Source: Pseudomonadota bacterium (GTDB lineage Bacteria > Pseudomonadota > Alphaproteobacteria > Geminicoccales > Geminicoccaceae). Taken from it: a stretch of 64,000 nt of DNA. Below are positions 37,534 through 45,772 of the stretch, in pieces. Each line of letters begins with the position of its first letter. Within the stretch, counting starts at the first letter, position 1. Made by a program: the position numbers and the translations under genes. The notes under the pieces were generated by a model. It ran no database searches and was not told where the DNA came from. It saw only the letters and a list, made by a program, of their open reading frames with translations. The DNA lies in the NCBI GenBank assembly GCA_030549795.1, contig JAUQQO010000010.1, positions 372,001 to 436,000 of the forward strand, in the 5' to 3' direction.

Positions 37534-38603
37534 CACTCGAGCTCGTTCTCTGGTGTTCCAAGCAGACGACTGACCACCCGGGCGGTGTAATCCACGACCG
37601 GGATGACCCGGGCATAGTCCAAACGGGTGGGGCCGATCACGCCGATCGCACCCACCACCGAACTACGCCGTCCGTCGCCGGCACGATAGGGGGCGACGAT
37701 CGTCGAGCAACCGGAAAGACCGAAGAGCTCGTTCTCCCGTCCGATGAAGATCTGCACGCCCTTGGCCTTCTGAGTCGCCTCGACGAGCTTGAGGATGTTC
37801 TTCTTGGCCTCGATCGATTCGAAGAGGGTGCGGATGCGCTCGAGCTCGACGAGGTTGGTGACGTCTTCGAGCAGATGCGCCGTTCCGCGCACGAGCAGGA
37901 TACCGCCCTCGCGCTGGATGTCTTCGGCCCAAGTGGCGAGACCCTGCGCCACCAGTTTCTGCGCGAGCTCGTCGAGTTGGGTGCGACGCTCTTCGATCTC
38001 CTGACGGATCAACCGGCAGGCTTCTTCGAAACTGCGTCCGGCGAGGCGCGTGGTGAGGTAGTTGCCTGCTTCGACGAGAAGCGAAGGCGACAGCCCAACC
38101 GGGATATCGATCACCCGGTTCTCCACCAGGCCATTGTCGTTGACGAGCACGACAAGGGCTCGGCCCGGCGACAGCGGCACGAACTCGACATGGCGGAAGG
38201 GGCGATCGGCGGTGGGGGCGGCGACCAGCCCGGCGCAGCGGGCAAGGCCGGAGAGGAGATCCGAGGCCTCCCGCAACACGGCTTCGAGACTGCGCGCCGT
38301 GCCGGCGAGCCGACTCTCGATCTTGCGCCGCTCCTCCTCGGGCAAGGGGGCGTATTCGAGAAGACCGTCGACGTAGAGGCGAAGTCCGGCCTCGGTCGGC
38401 AGCCGCCCGGCGGAGGTGTGGGGTGCGTAGAGAAGACCAGCCTCTTCGAGATCGGCCATGACGTTGCGGATGGTCGCCGGGCTCAGCTGCTCGTCGAGGC
38501 GACGCGAGATGGTGCGCGAGCCCACGGGCTCGCCCGTCTCGACGTAGGTGTCGACGATCTTGCGGAAGATTTCTCGCGACCGGGCGTTGAGTTCGACGAT
38601 CAT
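37533..38603 (-). CDS. hrcA: Heat-inducible transcription repressor HrcA
   Basis: A 356-residue repressor with a winged-helix N-terminal domain: LNARSREIFRKIVDTYVETG then GSRTISRRL, and the LSPATIRNVMADLEEAGLL recognition helix. GAF-like and dimerisation parts follow, including VEFVPLSPGRALVVLV and a C-terminal GVIGPTRLDYARVIPVVDYTA. HrcA represses genes carrying CIRCE elements, typically groESL. I see no CIRCE element upstream of this operon, so autoregulation through CIRCE is not supported. grpE follows with overlapping codons. Confidence 0.96.
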   Translation of the reverse strand: MIVELNARSREIFRKIVDTYVETGEPVGSRTISRRLDEQLSPATIRNVMADLEEAGLLYAPHTSAGRLPTEAGLRLYVDGLLEYAPLPEEERRKIESRLAGTARSLEAVLREASDLLSGLARCAGLVAAPTADRPFRHVEFVPLSPGRALVVLVNDNGLVENRVIDIPVGLSPSLLVEAGNYLTTRLAGRSFEEACRLIRQEIEERRTQLDELAQKLVAQGLATWAEDIQREGGILLVRGTAHLLEDVTNLVELERIRTLFESIEAKKNILKLVEATQKAKGVQIFIGRENELFGLSGCSTIVAPYRAGDGRRSSVVGAIGVIGPTRLDYARVIPVVDYTARVVSRLLGTPENELE

Positions 38604-38633
38604 GGTCTCCCAAGAACAGGGTTCGGCGGCCGA

Positions 38634-38663
38634 GATTTGGGGGGTGAGGGGAGGGACTTCAAC
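38634..38663 (-). promoter_or_regulatory. Possible sigma-32-type promoter of hrcA-grpE
   Basis: On the transcribed strand GTTGAAG is followed about 13 bases later by CCCCCCAAATC, resembling the sigma-32 pattern CTTGAA - CCCCATnT. It lies 30-60 bases upstream of the hrcA ATG, a sensible position for a heat-shock operon. The -35 element has a G for the leading C, and the -10 is imperfect. Confidence 0.4.
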
Positions 38664-38731
38664 CGAGTTGCGCGCGCAGCCGCCGAAGGCGAACCCGAGC
38701 GCCCGCAGGGAAGCGCGGCGGAGGCGCGAAG

Positions 38732-38848
38732 CTAGCCCTGAACCAGTTCCGTCGTGAAGGCGAGGGTTTCGCGCGCGCAGCGCTCCCAGCTGAACTGGCG
38801 GGCACGGAGGAGGCCGCGGGCGATAAAGCCCAAGCTAAGCTCGGGGCC
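38732..38848 (-). pseudogene. Remnant of a glycosyltransferase C-terminus
   Basis: The frame ending at 38732 codes for LSLGFIARGLLRARQFSWERCARETLA and a few more residues, the familiar last helix of GT4 glycosyltransferases (R-x-x-R-x-FSWERxAxETL). Only about 38 residues are recognisable. Upstream of that the frame runs antisense-like through the flippase 3' end with unrelated Ser- and Phe-rich sequence. I read it as the tail of a glycosyltransferase gene lost by deletion that brought it against the flippase gene. Confidence 0.6.
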
Positions 38849-40307
38849 GACGCACGAGCTGTCGGGAAATGCCAGCGGCGGCGAAGTCCGCGAAGCGGAG
38901 TTCTTGAAGGAAAAAGAGGGCGAGGAGATAAACGGCGAAAGCGAAGGCGAGCGTGACGACGACCCAAATCCCTGAAGAGGGCATAAGAAAACAGACGAGA
39001 GCGGCAAGAAGCGTGCTCGAAGCGACGCGCCCGAGACTTGCCCAGGGGAGAAAGGGGCGAAAGCGCCGAAGCGCGAAGAGGAGAACGAGGCCGAGCCCGA
39101 AGGTCATCGAGAGCGCGTGTGCAACGCCGGCGCCGACCGCAGCGGAGCTTAGGATGAGCAGGAGGGAGAGAGCCGCAGCCGGGAGCAGAAGACCCGCGAG
39201 GCTCAAAGCGGGGGCGACCGTCATACCGGCCGCGGCGAGTCCGTTGACGATCACATCGAGCAGCGCGAACAGGGAAAAGGCCAGCATCTGCCAGGGAAGG
39301 ATCGTCGCTGCCTCGCCATAGGCTGAGCCGAAGAGGAGCAGGACCAACGGTTCCGCTTCGATCGAGACGAGTGCGACCGCGGGCAGAAGGAGGAGAAGAG
39401 CGAGGCGGAGCGCTAAGGCGAGTTGCTCGCGGGCGCGCGCTTCGTCGCTCATAGCGATCGCGCGGCTGATCGCGCTGAACGCCACTGCGGAAAGCGCGGC
39501 GGGAACGAGGGTCAGAGTCCGGCTCACGTTGAGCGCGGCGACATAGAAGCCAGTCGCCGGGGAGGCTGTCATGACCGCCGCCAACAGCCAAAGCGGCAGA
39601 TTGAGGTGCAACTGGGCGACGCCGATGTAGAGGGCAAGCGGTATCGCCCGCCGCAGAAGAGCCCTCGCGAGGTCGGTTGAAGGCCAAACGGCGCGCGGCG
39701 GTTGCGCAGCCATAAGGAGAACAATGACGATCAGGCTCGAGGCGACATGGACGAGAAAGGCGGCCTCGACCGAAAGGGCATGGATGAGCGCGAGGGCGGC
39801 GATCCCGGTTGCTTTGAGGACCCCGTGCGCGGCGATGGTGAGCGCGAGCAAGCCGTAGCGACCAGCCGCGTAGAGCGTGCCCTGCCAGGCTCCAACGAGG
39901 GCCATAAGCGGTACGTCGAGGAAGGCGATGCGGAGAGCTGGAGCAGCCGAAGGCGCGCCGAAAAAACGCGTGAGGGGCGCGCTCGCGGCATAGCCGAGGG
40001 CGAAGAGGATCGCTCCCAGCACCGTGAGGACGGCGAGCACGGTTTGCTCAACCGCATGACGGCGATCCGCATGTTCGGTGAGCACTTTGGTTGTGGCGCC
40101 GGCGAGCCCACCGGTGAGCATCACCTGAAGCCAAGTGACCAACGTAAAGACAAGCCCATAGATGCCGAAGTCGACCGGCCCTAAAAACCGAGAGACAACG
40201 ATTGCGGTTAAAAGCCCACAAAGAAAGAACGTCGCGCGGGCGATAAGCAGCAACAGACTGCCGCGCGCGATGTCGGCGAAGGTATCGAGATCGGTTCGGG
40301 CGCTCAT
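38835..40307 (-). CDS. Polysaccharide flippase (Wzx-like, MATE/MOP superfamily)
   Basis: A 490-residue protein with about 12-14 membrane segments. The N-terminus FADIARGSLLLLIARATFFL then VVSRFLGPVDFGIYGLVFT is characteristic of O-antigen and exopolysaccharide exporters, which move undecaprenyl-linked repeat units across the inner membrane. The segment around LRIAFLDVPLMALVGAWQGTLYA also fits. The last 25 residues (ELRFADFAAAG onward, then RQLVRRPRA) look non-membrane and may have been altered by the deletion that left a glycosyltransferase tail just downstream. No other polysaccharide genes adjoin it. Confidence 0.9.
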   Translation of the reverse strand: MSARTDLDTFADIARGSLLLLIARATFFLCGLLTAIVVSRFLGPVDFGIYGLVFTLVTWLQVMLTGGLAGATTKVLTEHADRRHAVEQTVLAVLTVLGAILFALGYAASAPLTRFFGAPSAAPALRIAFLDVPLMALVGAWQGTLYAAGRYGLLALTIAAHGVLKATGIAALALIHALSVEAAFLVHVASSLIVIVLLMAAQPPRAVWPSTDLARALLRRAIPLALYIGVAQLHLNLPLWLLAAVMTASPATGFYVAALNVSRTLTLVPAALSAVAFSAISRAIAMSDEARAREQLALALRLALLLLLPAVALVSIEAEPLVLLLFGSAYGEAATILPWQMLAFSLFALLDVIVNGLAAAGMTVAPALSLAGLLLPAAALSLLLILSSAAVGAGVAHALSMTFGLGLVLLFALRRFRPFLPWASLGRVASSTLLAALVCFLMPSSGIWVVVTLAFAFAVYLLALFFLQELRFADFAAAGISRQLVRRPRA

Positions 40308-41026
40308 GCCTCTTCGCCTTCACGCCGGTTTAGAGACTGAGCAGCGCTGACGGTGGGTCGAAGGGCGCAGGGCCCGGAACACTGCAGCACGGCTCGCGCA
40401 CGGGCCGAGCGGCGGCGATGACTGAAGACGGATGCGAGGCGACACAAACGGCGTGGAAGCCCGTGAACGGTGGCAGCAACTGCCGGGACGAGGCGTCGCC
40501 TGATCGCGCTCTTCGGGCCCGCAGCACCCGCCAAGCGCGGTGCGGGGCGCGGGCAAGAGGCGGCGGTGCGCGCTCGCTCGCCCCGCTCGAAGCTCTTCGC
40601 GTGCGCGCACAACACACGCTTTACCCCCGCCCCACAAGGGGAGCGCGGCATCACCAAAAGCCCCCGCTCACCCTTCGAAGCAGAATGGCGCGCGCACAGT
40701 TCGAAGCCACACTCCGAAAAGCGAGCCCGGCGCTGCACAACGGCCAGTGACGATGAAAGGCACGACCGACCATCCTCGTGCGATCCTGATGCCGTGGGGT
40801 GAGAGCACGTAAAAGCGAGGCGCGGAAGGGGCTCTGGGGCATCGAGACTGGAGAGAAATGCAGCGCGCTTGCAAACAAGCGCGCGGAACTTATCACCGTG
40901 CGGCGGTCACAACACTGGCGCTTGCCGGCTAAACGAACGGGGAAACGCGGGCAAGGCTAGAGGCTTTAGACGCATACCGGTGGATGGTGCGCGATACCCT
41001 ACCTATCCGGCTCGCTGCGGGCGTGA
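40308..41026. other. 720-base stretch without a convincing gene
   Basis: Several overlapping frames of 60-144 codons on both strands occur here. All are Arg-, Ala- and Pro-rich, lack ribosome binding sites and family motifs, and compete with each other, as expected by chance in GC-rich DNA. The stretch should contain the flippase promoter near 40310-40400. I see no tRNA, riboswitch or repeat. Confidence 0.5.
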
Positions 41027-41072
41027 AAAGAAAACGGCCGGTGCCGTCATGTCTCGAGACGCCACCGGCCGC
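41027..41072 (-). terminator. Rho-independent terminator of the RRM protein gene
   Basis: On the minus strand CGGCCGGTG (41071-41063) pairs perfectly with CACCGGCCG (41043-41035) around a 19-base loop, followed directly by TTTTCTTTT (41034-41027). It lies 25 bases past the stop of the RNA-binding protein gene and is the clearest terminator in the window. Confidence 0.85.
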
Positions 41073-41096
41073 TTCTCCGCGAGCGTGCGCGGGCTG

Positions 41097-41516
41097 TTAA
41101 TAGTCGCCGCCGCGGGGCCCGCCGTAGCCCCCGTGGCGCGGTCCGCGCGGGCCGCGCGGACCACCGAACCCGCCCGGACCGCGACGCTCGCCGAAGCCGG
41201 CTCGCGGGCCACCGTACCCGCCTTCGTGCGAACGCGCACCCCGCGCACCGCGCGGCGCACCGCCGGGCCCGCGCTCCTCGGCCAGGCGGACGGCGATCGT
41301 GCGCCCGTTCATTTGATAGCCGTCGAGTTCACGGATGGCCGCCTCGGCCTGCTCGGGCGAGCCCATCTCGATGAAGCCGAAGCCGCGCGAGCGACCCGTG
41401 TCGCGATCGGTCGCGATTTTGGCGTAGACGACTTCGCCATGGGCGCTGAACAGGTCAGTCAGCTGCTCGACGGTAGTGGTGAAGGGGAAGTTGGCAACGA
41501 AAAGCTTACGGGACAT
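41097..41516 (-). CDS. RRM-type RNA-binding protein with Gly/Arg-rich tail
   Basis: A 139-residue protein. One RNA recognition motif covers residues 1-82 with RNP2 LFVANF and RNP1 RGFGFIEM, aromatic residues intact. The remaining 55 residues are a low-complexity RGG-like tail (repeats of GGYGGPRG and RGPGGFGG), resembling eukaryotic glycine-rich RNA-binding proteins and cyanobacterial Rbp proteins. Such proteins are often cold-induced RNA chaperones. The gene has its own terminator and a probable promoter far upstream, giving a leader of about 220 bases. Confidence 0.94.
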   Translation of the reverse strand: MSRKLFVANFPFTTTVEQLTDLFSAHGEVVYAKIATDRDTGRSRGFGFIEMGSPEQAEAAIRELDGYQMNGRTIAVRLAEERGPGGAPRGARGARSHEGGYGGPRAGFGERRGPGGFGGPRGPRGPRHGGYGGPRGGDY

Positions 41517-41742
41517 CGATCCGGTCCAGGGTACGTTGACGACGAAGCGGGATCAGCCCGAGACGAACCGATCCGGCCACGTTCCAACGAGACCCTGAAC
41601 GCCGAGATGACGACGTACCACGAGGATTAGTGAGGCAAAGCACCCACGTACCCGATCACCACAGCGCTCGACGCCGACATTCGAAACAGGGAAGCGATGG
41701 AAAGGGACGTCTCGACTCTCTGCTACGCTGACCACCAAACAA

Positions 41743-41748
41743 ATTATA
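41743..41748 (-). promoter_or_regulatory. -10 element TATAAT upstream of the RRM gene
   Basis: A perfect TATAAT on the minus strand in otherwise GC-rich DNA, 227-232 bases upstream of the RRM gene ATG. There is no good TTGACA at the usual spacing (the hexamer 17 bases upstream is TCGCCT). If used, transcription starts near 41736 and the mRNA has a leader of about 220 bases, a layout seen in cold-shock genes. Confidence 0.45.
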
Positions 41749-41796
41749 GGCGCAACCGCACTCTCAGGCGAGAGAAAAACGACACGCGCTAGGCTC

Positions 41797-42609
41797 TCAG
41801 CGCCGCGCGCGGGCCCGGGCGCGCGCAGCAGCGCCGAAAGCGGCGAACAGCCGACGCGACACCGGATCCTCCAGAACACCCCATTCGGGGTGCCACTGCA
41901 CGCCTAAAGCAAAGCTCGACGCAGTCGGGACGCTCACCGCCTCGATCGTGCCGTCTTCGGCGAGGGCTTCCACGCGCAGCCCCGGAGCCAGCCGATCGAT
42001 GCCCTGCGCATGCAGGGAGTTGACCACGATCGTCTCGACGCCATCCAGCAACGACCACAGCTGCCCGCCGGGCACAAGGCGTACCGGATGTCGGGGCGCA
42101 TAGCGCGCCGCATAGGGCAAGCTTTTATCCGAGCGATGGTCCATCCGTCCGGGCAACTCGTGAAGGCGCGGGTGCAGGGTGCCGCCGAGCGCCACGTTCA
42201 ACTCCTGCAGGCCACGGCAAATCGCGAAAAGGGGAACGCCGCGGGCGATGGCGCGTCGGATGAGCGGCAAAGTGGTCGCGTCCCGCCGCGGGTCGGCGAG
42301 ATCATCGGGTTGCGGTTTGCCGCCGTAATGGCTCGGACAAACGTTGGAGGGACTGCCCGTTAAAAGAACGCCGTCGAGCCGGTCGAGCAAAGCGTCGAGA
42401 TCGAGAAGCGGTCCGAGCGCCGGCACGATGATCGGCACGCCCCCCGTACCCCGCACCACGGCCTCGACATAGCGGTCGACAACCGAGTGGTAGGGGGCAT
42501 GCTCCCCCTGCTTAAGACAGGCGGATACCCCGATGAGCGGCCCAAGCGCGCGGCTTTCGCACGAAGCGACCGATTCCGAGCCCAAGCCGCGCTCCAACGT
42601 CCAATCCAT
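41797..42609 (-). CDS. Class I glutamine amidotransferase (PuuD-like, peptidase C26)
   Basis: A 270-residue protein with the nucleophile elbow LFAICRGLQELNVALGG (Cys131) and the His-Glu pair in QWHPEW. The GSPSNVCPSHYGG and LPGRMDHRS segments match gamma-glutamyl-gamma-aminobutyrate hydrolases, which split glutamyl amides in polyamine breakdown. No other putrescine pathway gene is nearby, so the substrate is open. The first 20 residues (up to ESRALG) are unlike the family, so the start may be further in. It lies 5 bases downstream of hsp20. Confidence 0.88.
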   Translation of the reverse strand: MDWTLERGLGSESVASCESRALGPLIGVSACLKQGEHAPYHSVVDRYVEAVVRGTGGVPIIVPALGPLLDLDALLDRLDGVLLTGSPSNVCPSHYGGKPQPDDLADPRRDATTLPLIRRAIARGVPLFAICRGLQELNVALGGTLHPRLHELPGRMDHRSDKSLPYAARYAPRHPVRLVPGGQLWSLLDGVETIVVNSLHAQGIDRLAPGLRVEALAEDGTIEAVSVPTASSFALGVQWHPEWGVLEDPVSRRLFAAFGAAARARARARR

Positions 42610-42614
42610 GGCGC

Positions 42615-43064
42615 TTAAGAAGAGCTCGCCTCGCCGTCGCCCGGGCGGTTGATGGGAATCTTGCGCGGCCGCATCGCCTCCGGGACGATCCGCTCCAGCC
42701 GAATGTCGAGCAGCCCTTTGTTGAGCGTGGCGCCGATGACGCGGACGTGATCGGCGAGCTGAAAGCGGTGCTCGAAGGCGCGCTGCGCGATGCCGCGGTG
42801 CAGATATTCGACGTCTTTTTCGGGCTCGCGGATCTGCCCCCTCACCGTCAGCACATTGTCTTGCACAGTGATCTCAAGATCTTCTTCACCGAAGCCGGCA
42901 ACCGCCATGGTGATGCGGTAGCGGTCGGCGCCCTGTTTGACGATGTTGTAGGGCGGATAGGAGGTGTCGCGCTGGGCTTCGCGCAGTGCCGCCTCGAACA
43001 GCTTGTCGAGACGCTCGAAGCCGATCGTCGAGCGGAAGAGAGGCGTGAGATCCAGACTACGCAT
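42615..43064 (-). CDS. Small heat-shock protein Hsp20 (IbpA type)
   Basis: A 149-residue alpha-crystallin-domain chaperone. The N-terminus MRSLDLTPLFRSTIGFERLDKLF and the sequence YPPYNIVKQGADRYRITMAVAGFGEEDLEI are typical of class A proteobacterial sHsps (IbpA, HspH). The domain ends with GLLDIRLERIVPE, and the C-terminal anchoring motif is KIPI. The ATG at 43064 has GAGGA eight bases upstream. That ribosome binding site is masked in a ROSE-like hairpin, so translation is probably heat-induced. Confidence 0.94.
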   Translation of the reverse strand: MRSLDLTPLFRSTIGFERLDKLFEAALREAQRDTSYPPYNIVKQGADRYRITMAVAGFGEEDLEITVQDNVLTVRGQIREPEKDVEYLHRGIAQRAFEHRFQLADHVRVIGATLNKGLLDIRLERIVPEAMRPRKIPINRPGDGEASSS

Positions 43065-43126
43065 CGTTCTCGTCCTCATGCGAGCGACAGGCCCGCCGCG
43101 TGTGTCATTGCGACCACACCCGCGGG
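43065..43126 (-). promoter_or_regulatory. ROSE-like RNA thermometer in the hsp20 leader
   Basis: Just before the hsp20 start the mRNA reads GUCGCUCGCAUGAGGAC (43088-43072). UCGCU matches the ROSE anti-Shine-Dalgarno motif U(U/C)GCU and pairs with AGGA with one unpaired G, the arrangement known from rhizobial ROSE elements. A second, stronger hairpin (43126-43092) has stems CCCGC/GCGGG and GUGUG/CACAC. The inference is that the hairpin melts on heating and frees the ribosome binding site. Confidence 0.7.
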
Positions 43127-43554
43127 CCACGGTAGCGGGCGGACCCCGAAGGCATCCGCCGCCCGAGGATGTGGGCGAGGCATGCGGCGCTTCAAGGCCG
43201 AACGGCCCGGGTAACGCGTGCGCTCGTGCCTCTCGAGGCATCCCAACGTCCACCAGCTCGTCCCAACACCCGGCAGCTCGGCGGGACGCTCGGGCCGCGG
43301 AGGGCGCTCGGTGGCACCCGGCAGCGGCGCGGGGCTCGCGCATCCGGCACGCTCGAACGATCGCCTGCCATCCCGGCTCCAATACGCGGCGCACGAGCGA
43401 GCGGGCACGCGGCTTGGGGCTCTGCTGCGACGGTTGCTCATCGCCGAAGAGCCTGGCACGAAATCGTAAAAGGAAAGTTTGCGGTCGAGCGGGCGATCCG
43501 TCCCGATCGCTTCCCTACGCTTCCCGAGGGCAGCCGACGCAAAGGGTCCCAGCC
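43127..43554. other. 430-base divergent upstream region
   Basis: This lies between hsp20 and the permease gene starting at 43555 and should hold both promoters. Frames of 80-150 codons cross it on both strands without motifs or ribosome binding sites. TGGCACGAAATCG near 43452 resembles half of a sigma-54 promoter, but the TTGC half is missing. I see no binding-protein gene for the permeases. Confidence 0.45.
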
Positions 43555-44553
43555 GTGCTGCGCTATCTGCTCTACCGTCTGCTCGTCATGGTGCCGACGC
43601 TCCTGGCGATAAGTCTTTTGACGTTCGTCATCATCCAATTGCCCCCGGGTGATTTTCTCTCAGCGCATATCGCCGAACTCCAAGCCCAAGGCGAAGCGGC
43701 ACAGCAAGAGAAAATCGAATATCTTCGACAATTGTATGGGCTCGATCAGCCAATGTGGCAACAATATCTCTTGTGGCTATGGGGGCTCCTGCACGGTGAT
43801 CTCGGCTGGTCCTTCGAGTACGACAAGCCGGTCGCCGAGGTGATCGGAGACCGTATCTTCCTGACCTTTATCGTCTCGTTCGCGACCGTGCTGTTCACCT
43901 GGTTGTTGGCGTTTCCGATCGGGGTGTACAGCGCTACGCACCAATACAGCTGGGGCGATCACGGTCTGACGTTTTTAGGTTTTCTCGGTCTTGCGACGCC
44001 GAATTTCCTGCTCGCGCTCATCATGCTCTACTTCGCCAACGTGTGGTTCGGAACATCGATCGGAGGGCTCGTCGATCCCGAGTACATCGATCAGCCGATG
44101 AGCTGGGCCAAGTTCCTTTCGGTGCTCGAACATCTGTGGATCCCGGTGGTCATCATCGGCACCTCGGGGACCGCAGCGATGATTCGCCGTTTGCGCGCCA
44201 ACCTCCTGGACGAATTGCAAAAACCCTACGTGATCACGGCCTATGCCAAGGGCCTCTCGCCCCGCCGGGCGCTCGTTAAATACCCTCTGCGCATGGCTCT
44301 CAATCCATTCATCGCCGATATCGGGAACCTACTGCCCGAATTCATCTCCGGTTCTGCGTTGGTATCGGTCGTGCTTTCACTACCTACCACCGGACCTTTG
44401 CTGGTACGTGCCTTGCAGACCCAAGACATGTACTTAGCAGGGTCCTTCTTGATGCTCGAATCCTTCTTGGTGGTCTTGGGCGTGTTGATCTCGGATCTGG
44501 CGCTCGCCTGGCTCGATCCGCGGATCCGCTTCGGCCGGGGCATGGCGCGATGA
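43555..44553 (+). CDS. Peptide/nickel-type ABC transporter permease (DppB-like)
   Basis: A 332-residue protein with six membrane segments. The N-terminal LRYLLYRLLVMVPTLLAISLLTFVIIQLPPGD is the DppB hallmark, and the coupling loop reads YVITAYAKGLSPRRALVKYPLRMALNPF. The start is a GTG (43555) with AAAGGG eight bases upstream; longer upstream frames lack support. It ends in a 4-base overlap (ATGA) with the partner permease. No binding-protein or ATPase gene is adjacent. Confidence 0.93.
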   Translation: MLRYLLYRLLVMVPTLLAISLLTFVIIQLPPGDFLSAHIAELQAQGEAAQQEKIEYLRQLYGLDQPMWQQYLLWLWGLLHGDLGWSFEYDKPVAEVIGDRIFLTFIVSFATVLFTWLLAFPIGVYSATHQYSWGDHGLTFLGFLGLATPNFLLALIMLYFANVWFGTSIGGLVDPEYIDQPMSWAKFLSVLEHLWIPVVIIGTSGTAAMIRRLRANLLDELQKPYVITAYAKGLSPRRALVKYPLRMALNPFIADIGNLLPEFISGSALVSVVLSLPTTGPLLVRALQTQDMYLAGSFLMLESFLVVLGVLISDLALAWLDPRIRFGRGMAR

Positions 44554-45740
44554 ACGCCGTTCGCGACGACAGACTAGGTCTGCTCGCCGAGCACTGGGTC
44601 GATCCCGAACCCTTCGACCCGCAGAAAGGCGAAGAGCCGATCACAGCCGAACAGGCGCGCTTGGCGACCGCCTCGCAATGGCGCTTGATGTGGTGGCGGT
44701 TCCGCCGCCATCGCCTGGCAGTAGTTTCGCTCGTGGTGCTCGCCTTGTTCTATGCGAGCACGCTCATTACAGAATTCCTTGCACCCTATGATCCACACGC
44801 GCGCCATCCGCAATTCATCAATGCGCCACCACAGCGCGTGCACGTCTTCCACGAGGGGCGCTTCGTCGGCCCCTTCGTCTATGGCTATTCGGTGCGTTTA
44901 GACCGCGCGACCATGCGACGGGAGTATGTACCCGACCCGAACAAAGTCCAGCCGCTGCGGTTTTTCTGTCGAGGTGAGCCCTATCGGCTATTGGGGCTCG
45001 TCGAAACCGAGCGCAAGCTCGTTTGTCCGGCCCCCGGAGGCACCGTGTTTCTGTTGGGAACGGATCGGCTCGGGCGCGATTTGTTCTCGCGCATCCTGCA
45101 CGGGGCGCGCGTCTCGCTCACCGTGGGACTGGTGGGGATCGCGGTGAGCTTTGTGCTCGGCATCGTGCTCGGAGGGATCTCGGGATACTACGGCGGCTGG
45201 GTGGACAACCTGGTGCAGCGGACGATCGAAGTCGTGCGCTGCTTTCCGACCATTCCGCTGTGGCTGTCGCTGTCGGCTGCCATGCCGGTCACGTGGGATC
45301 CGCTTTGGGTGTATTTTGGGATCACGATTATTCTGGGCCTGATCGACTGGACGGGCCTTGGACGGGCCGTGCGCTCGAAGATCTTGGCTTTGCGCGAGGA
45401 GGAGTTCGCGCAAGCGGCACGGCTCATGGGCGCGCGGCCGGCGCGCATCCTCGCGCGGCATCTCTTGCCCTCCTTCGCGAGCCATCTCATCGCTTCAGCG
45501 ACGCTCTCGATCCCCGGCATGATCTTGGGCGAAACGGCGCTCTCCTTCTTGGGGCTTGGGGTCCGCGCGCCGATGGTGAGCTGGGGGGTGCTCCTCAACG
45601 ACGCCCAAAACGTCAATGCCGTCGCTCTCTATCCCTGGTTGCTTTTTCCCGTCGTGCCCGTGGTGGTGGTGGTGCTGGCCTTCAATTTCCTCGGTGATGG
45701 GCTCCGCGACGCCGCGGATCCCTATGGGGGGCGCACCTAA
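44550..45740 (+). CDS. Peptide/nickel-type ABC transporter permease (DppC-like) with a periplasmic insert
   Basis: A 396-residue protein, about 100 longer than typical DppC. After a soluble N-terminus and the first membrane segment (HRLAVVSLVVLALFYASTL) there is a periplasmic insert of about 90 residues (from APYDPHARHPQF to CPAPGG) before LGTDRLGRDLFSRILHGARVSL, the usual DppC core start. The coupling loop reads EEFAQAARLMGARPARILARHLLP. This longer form occurs with oversized peptide-type binding proteins, but none is present here. It is translationally coupled to the DppB-like gene. Confidence 0.92.
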   Translation: MNAVRDDRLGLLAEHWVDPEPFDPQKGEEPITAEQARLATASQWRLMWWRFRRHRLAVVSLVVLALFYASTLITEFLAPYDPHARHPQFINAPPQRVHVFHEGRFVGPFVYGYSVRLDRATMRREYVPDPNKVQPLRFFCRGEPYRLLGLVETERKLVCPAPGGTVFLLGTDRLGRDLFSRILHGARVSLTVGLVGIAVSFVLGIVLGGISGYYGGWVDNLVQRTIEVVRCFPTIPLWLSLSAAMPVTWDPLWVYFGITIILGLIDWTGLGRAVRSKILALREEEFAQAARLMGARPARILARHLLPSFASHLIASATLSIPGMILGETALSFLGLGVRAPMVSWGVLLNDAQNVNAVALYPWLLFPVVPVVVVVLAFNFLGDGLRDAADPYGGRT

Positions 45741-45772
45741 CGAGGCGTAAAACGCGGGCGCGCAGGCGAGGA

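Noticed and set aside
35806-37590. 594-codon plus-strand frame opposite argG and grpE
   Set aside because: Runs antisense through two confidently identified genes with no ribosome binding site or family match.
40304-40812. Several overlapping frames upstream of the flippase
   Set aside because: They compete on both strands, lack ribosome binding sites and have chance-like composition.
43452-43466. TGGCACGAAATCG as a sigma-54 promoter for the permease pair
   Set aside because: The essential TTGC half at the right spacing is absent.
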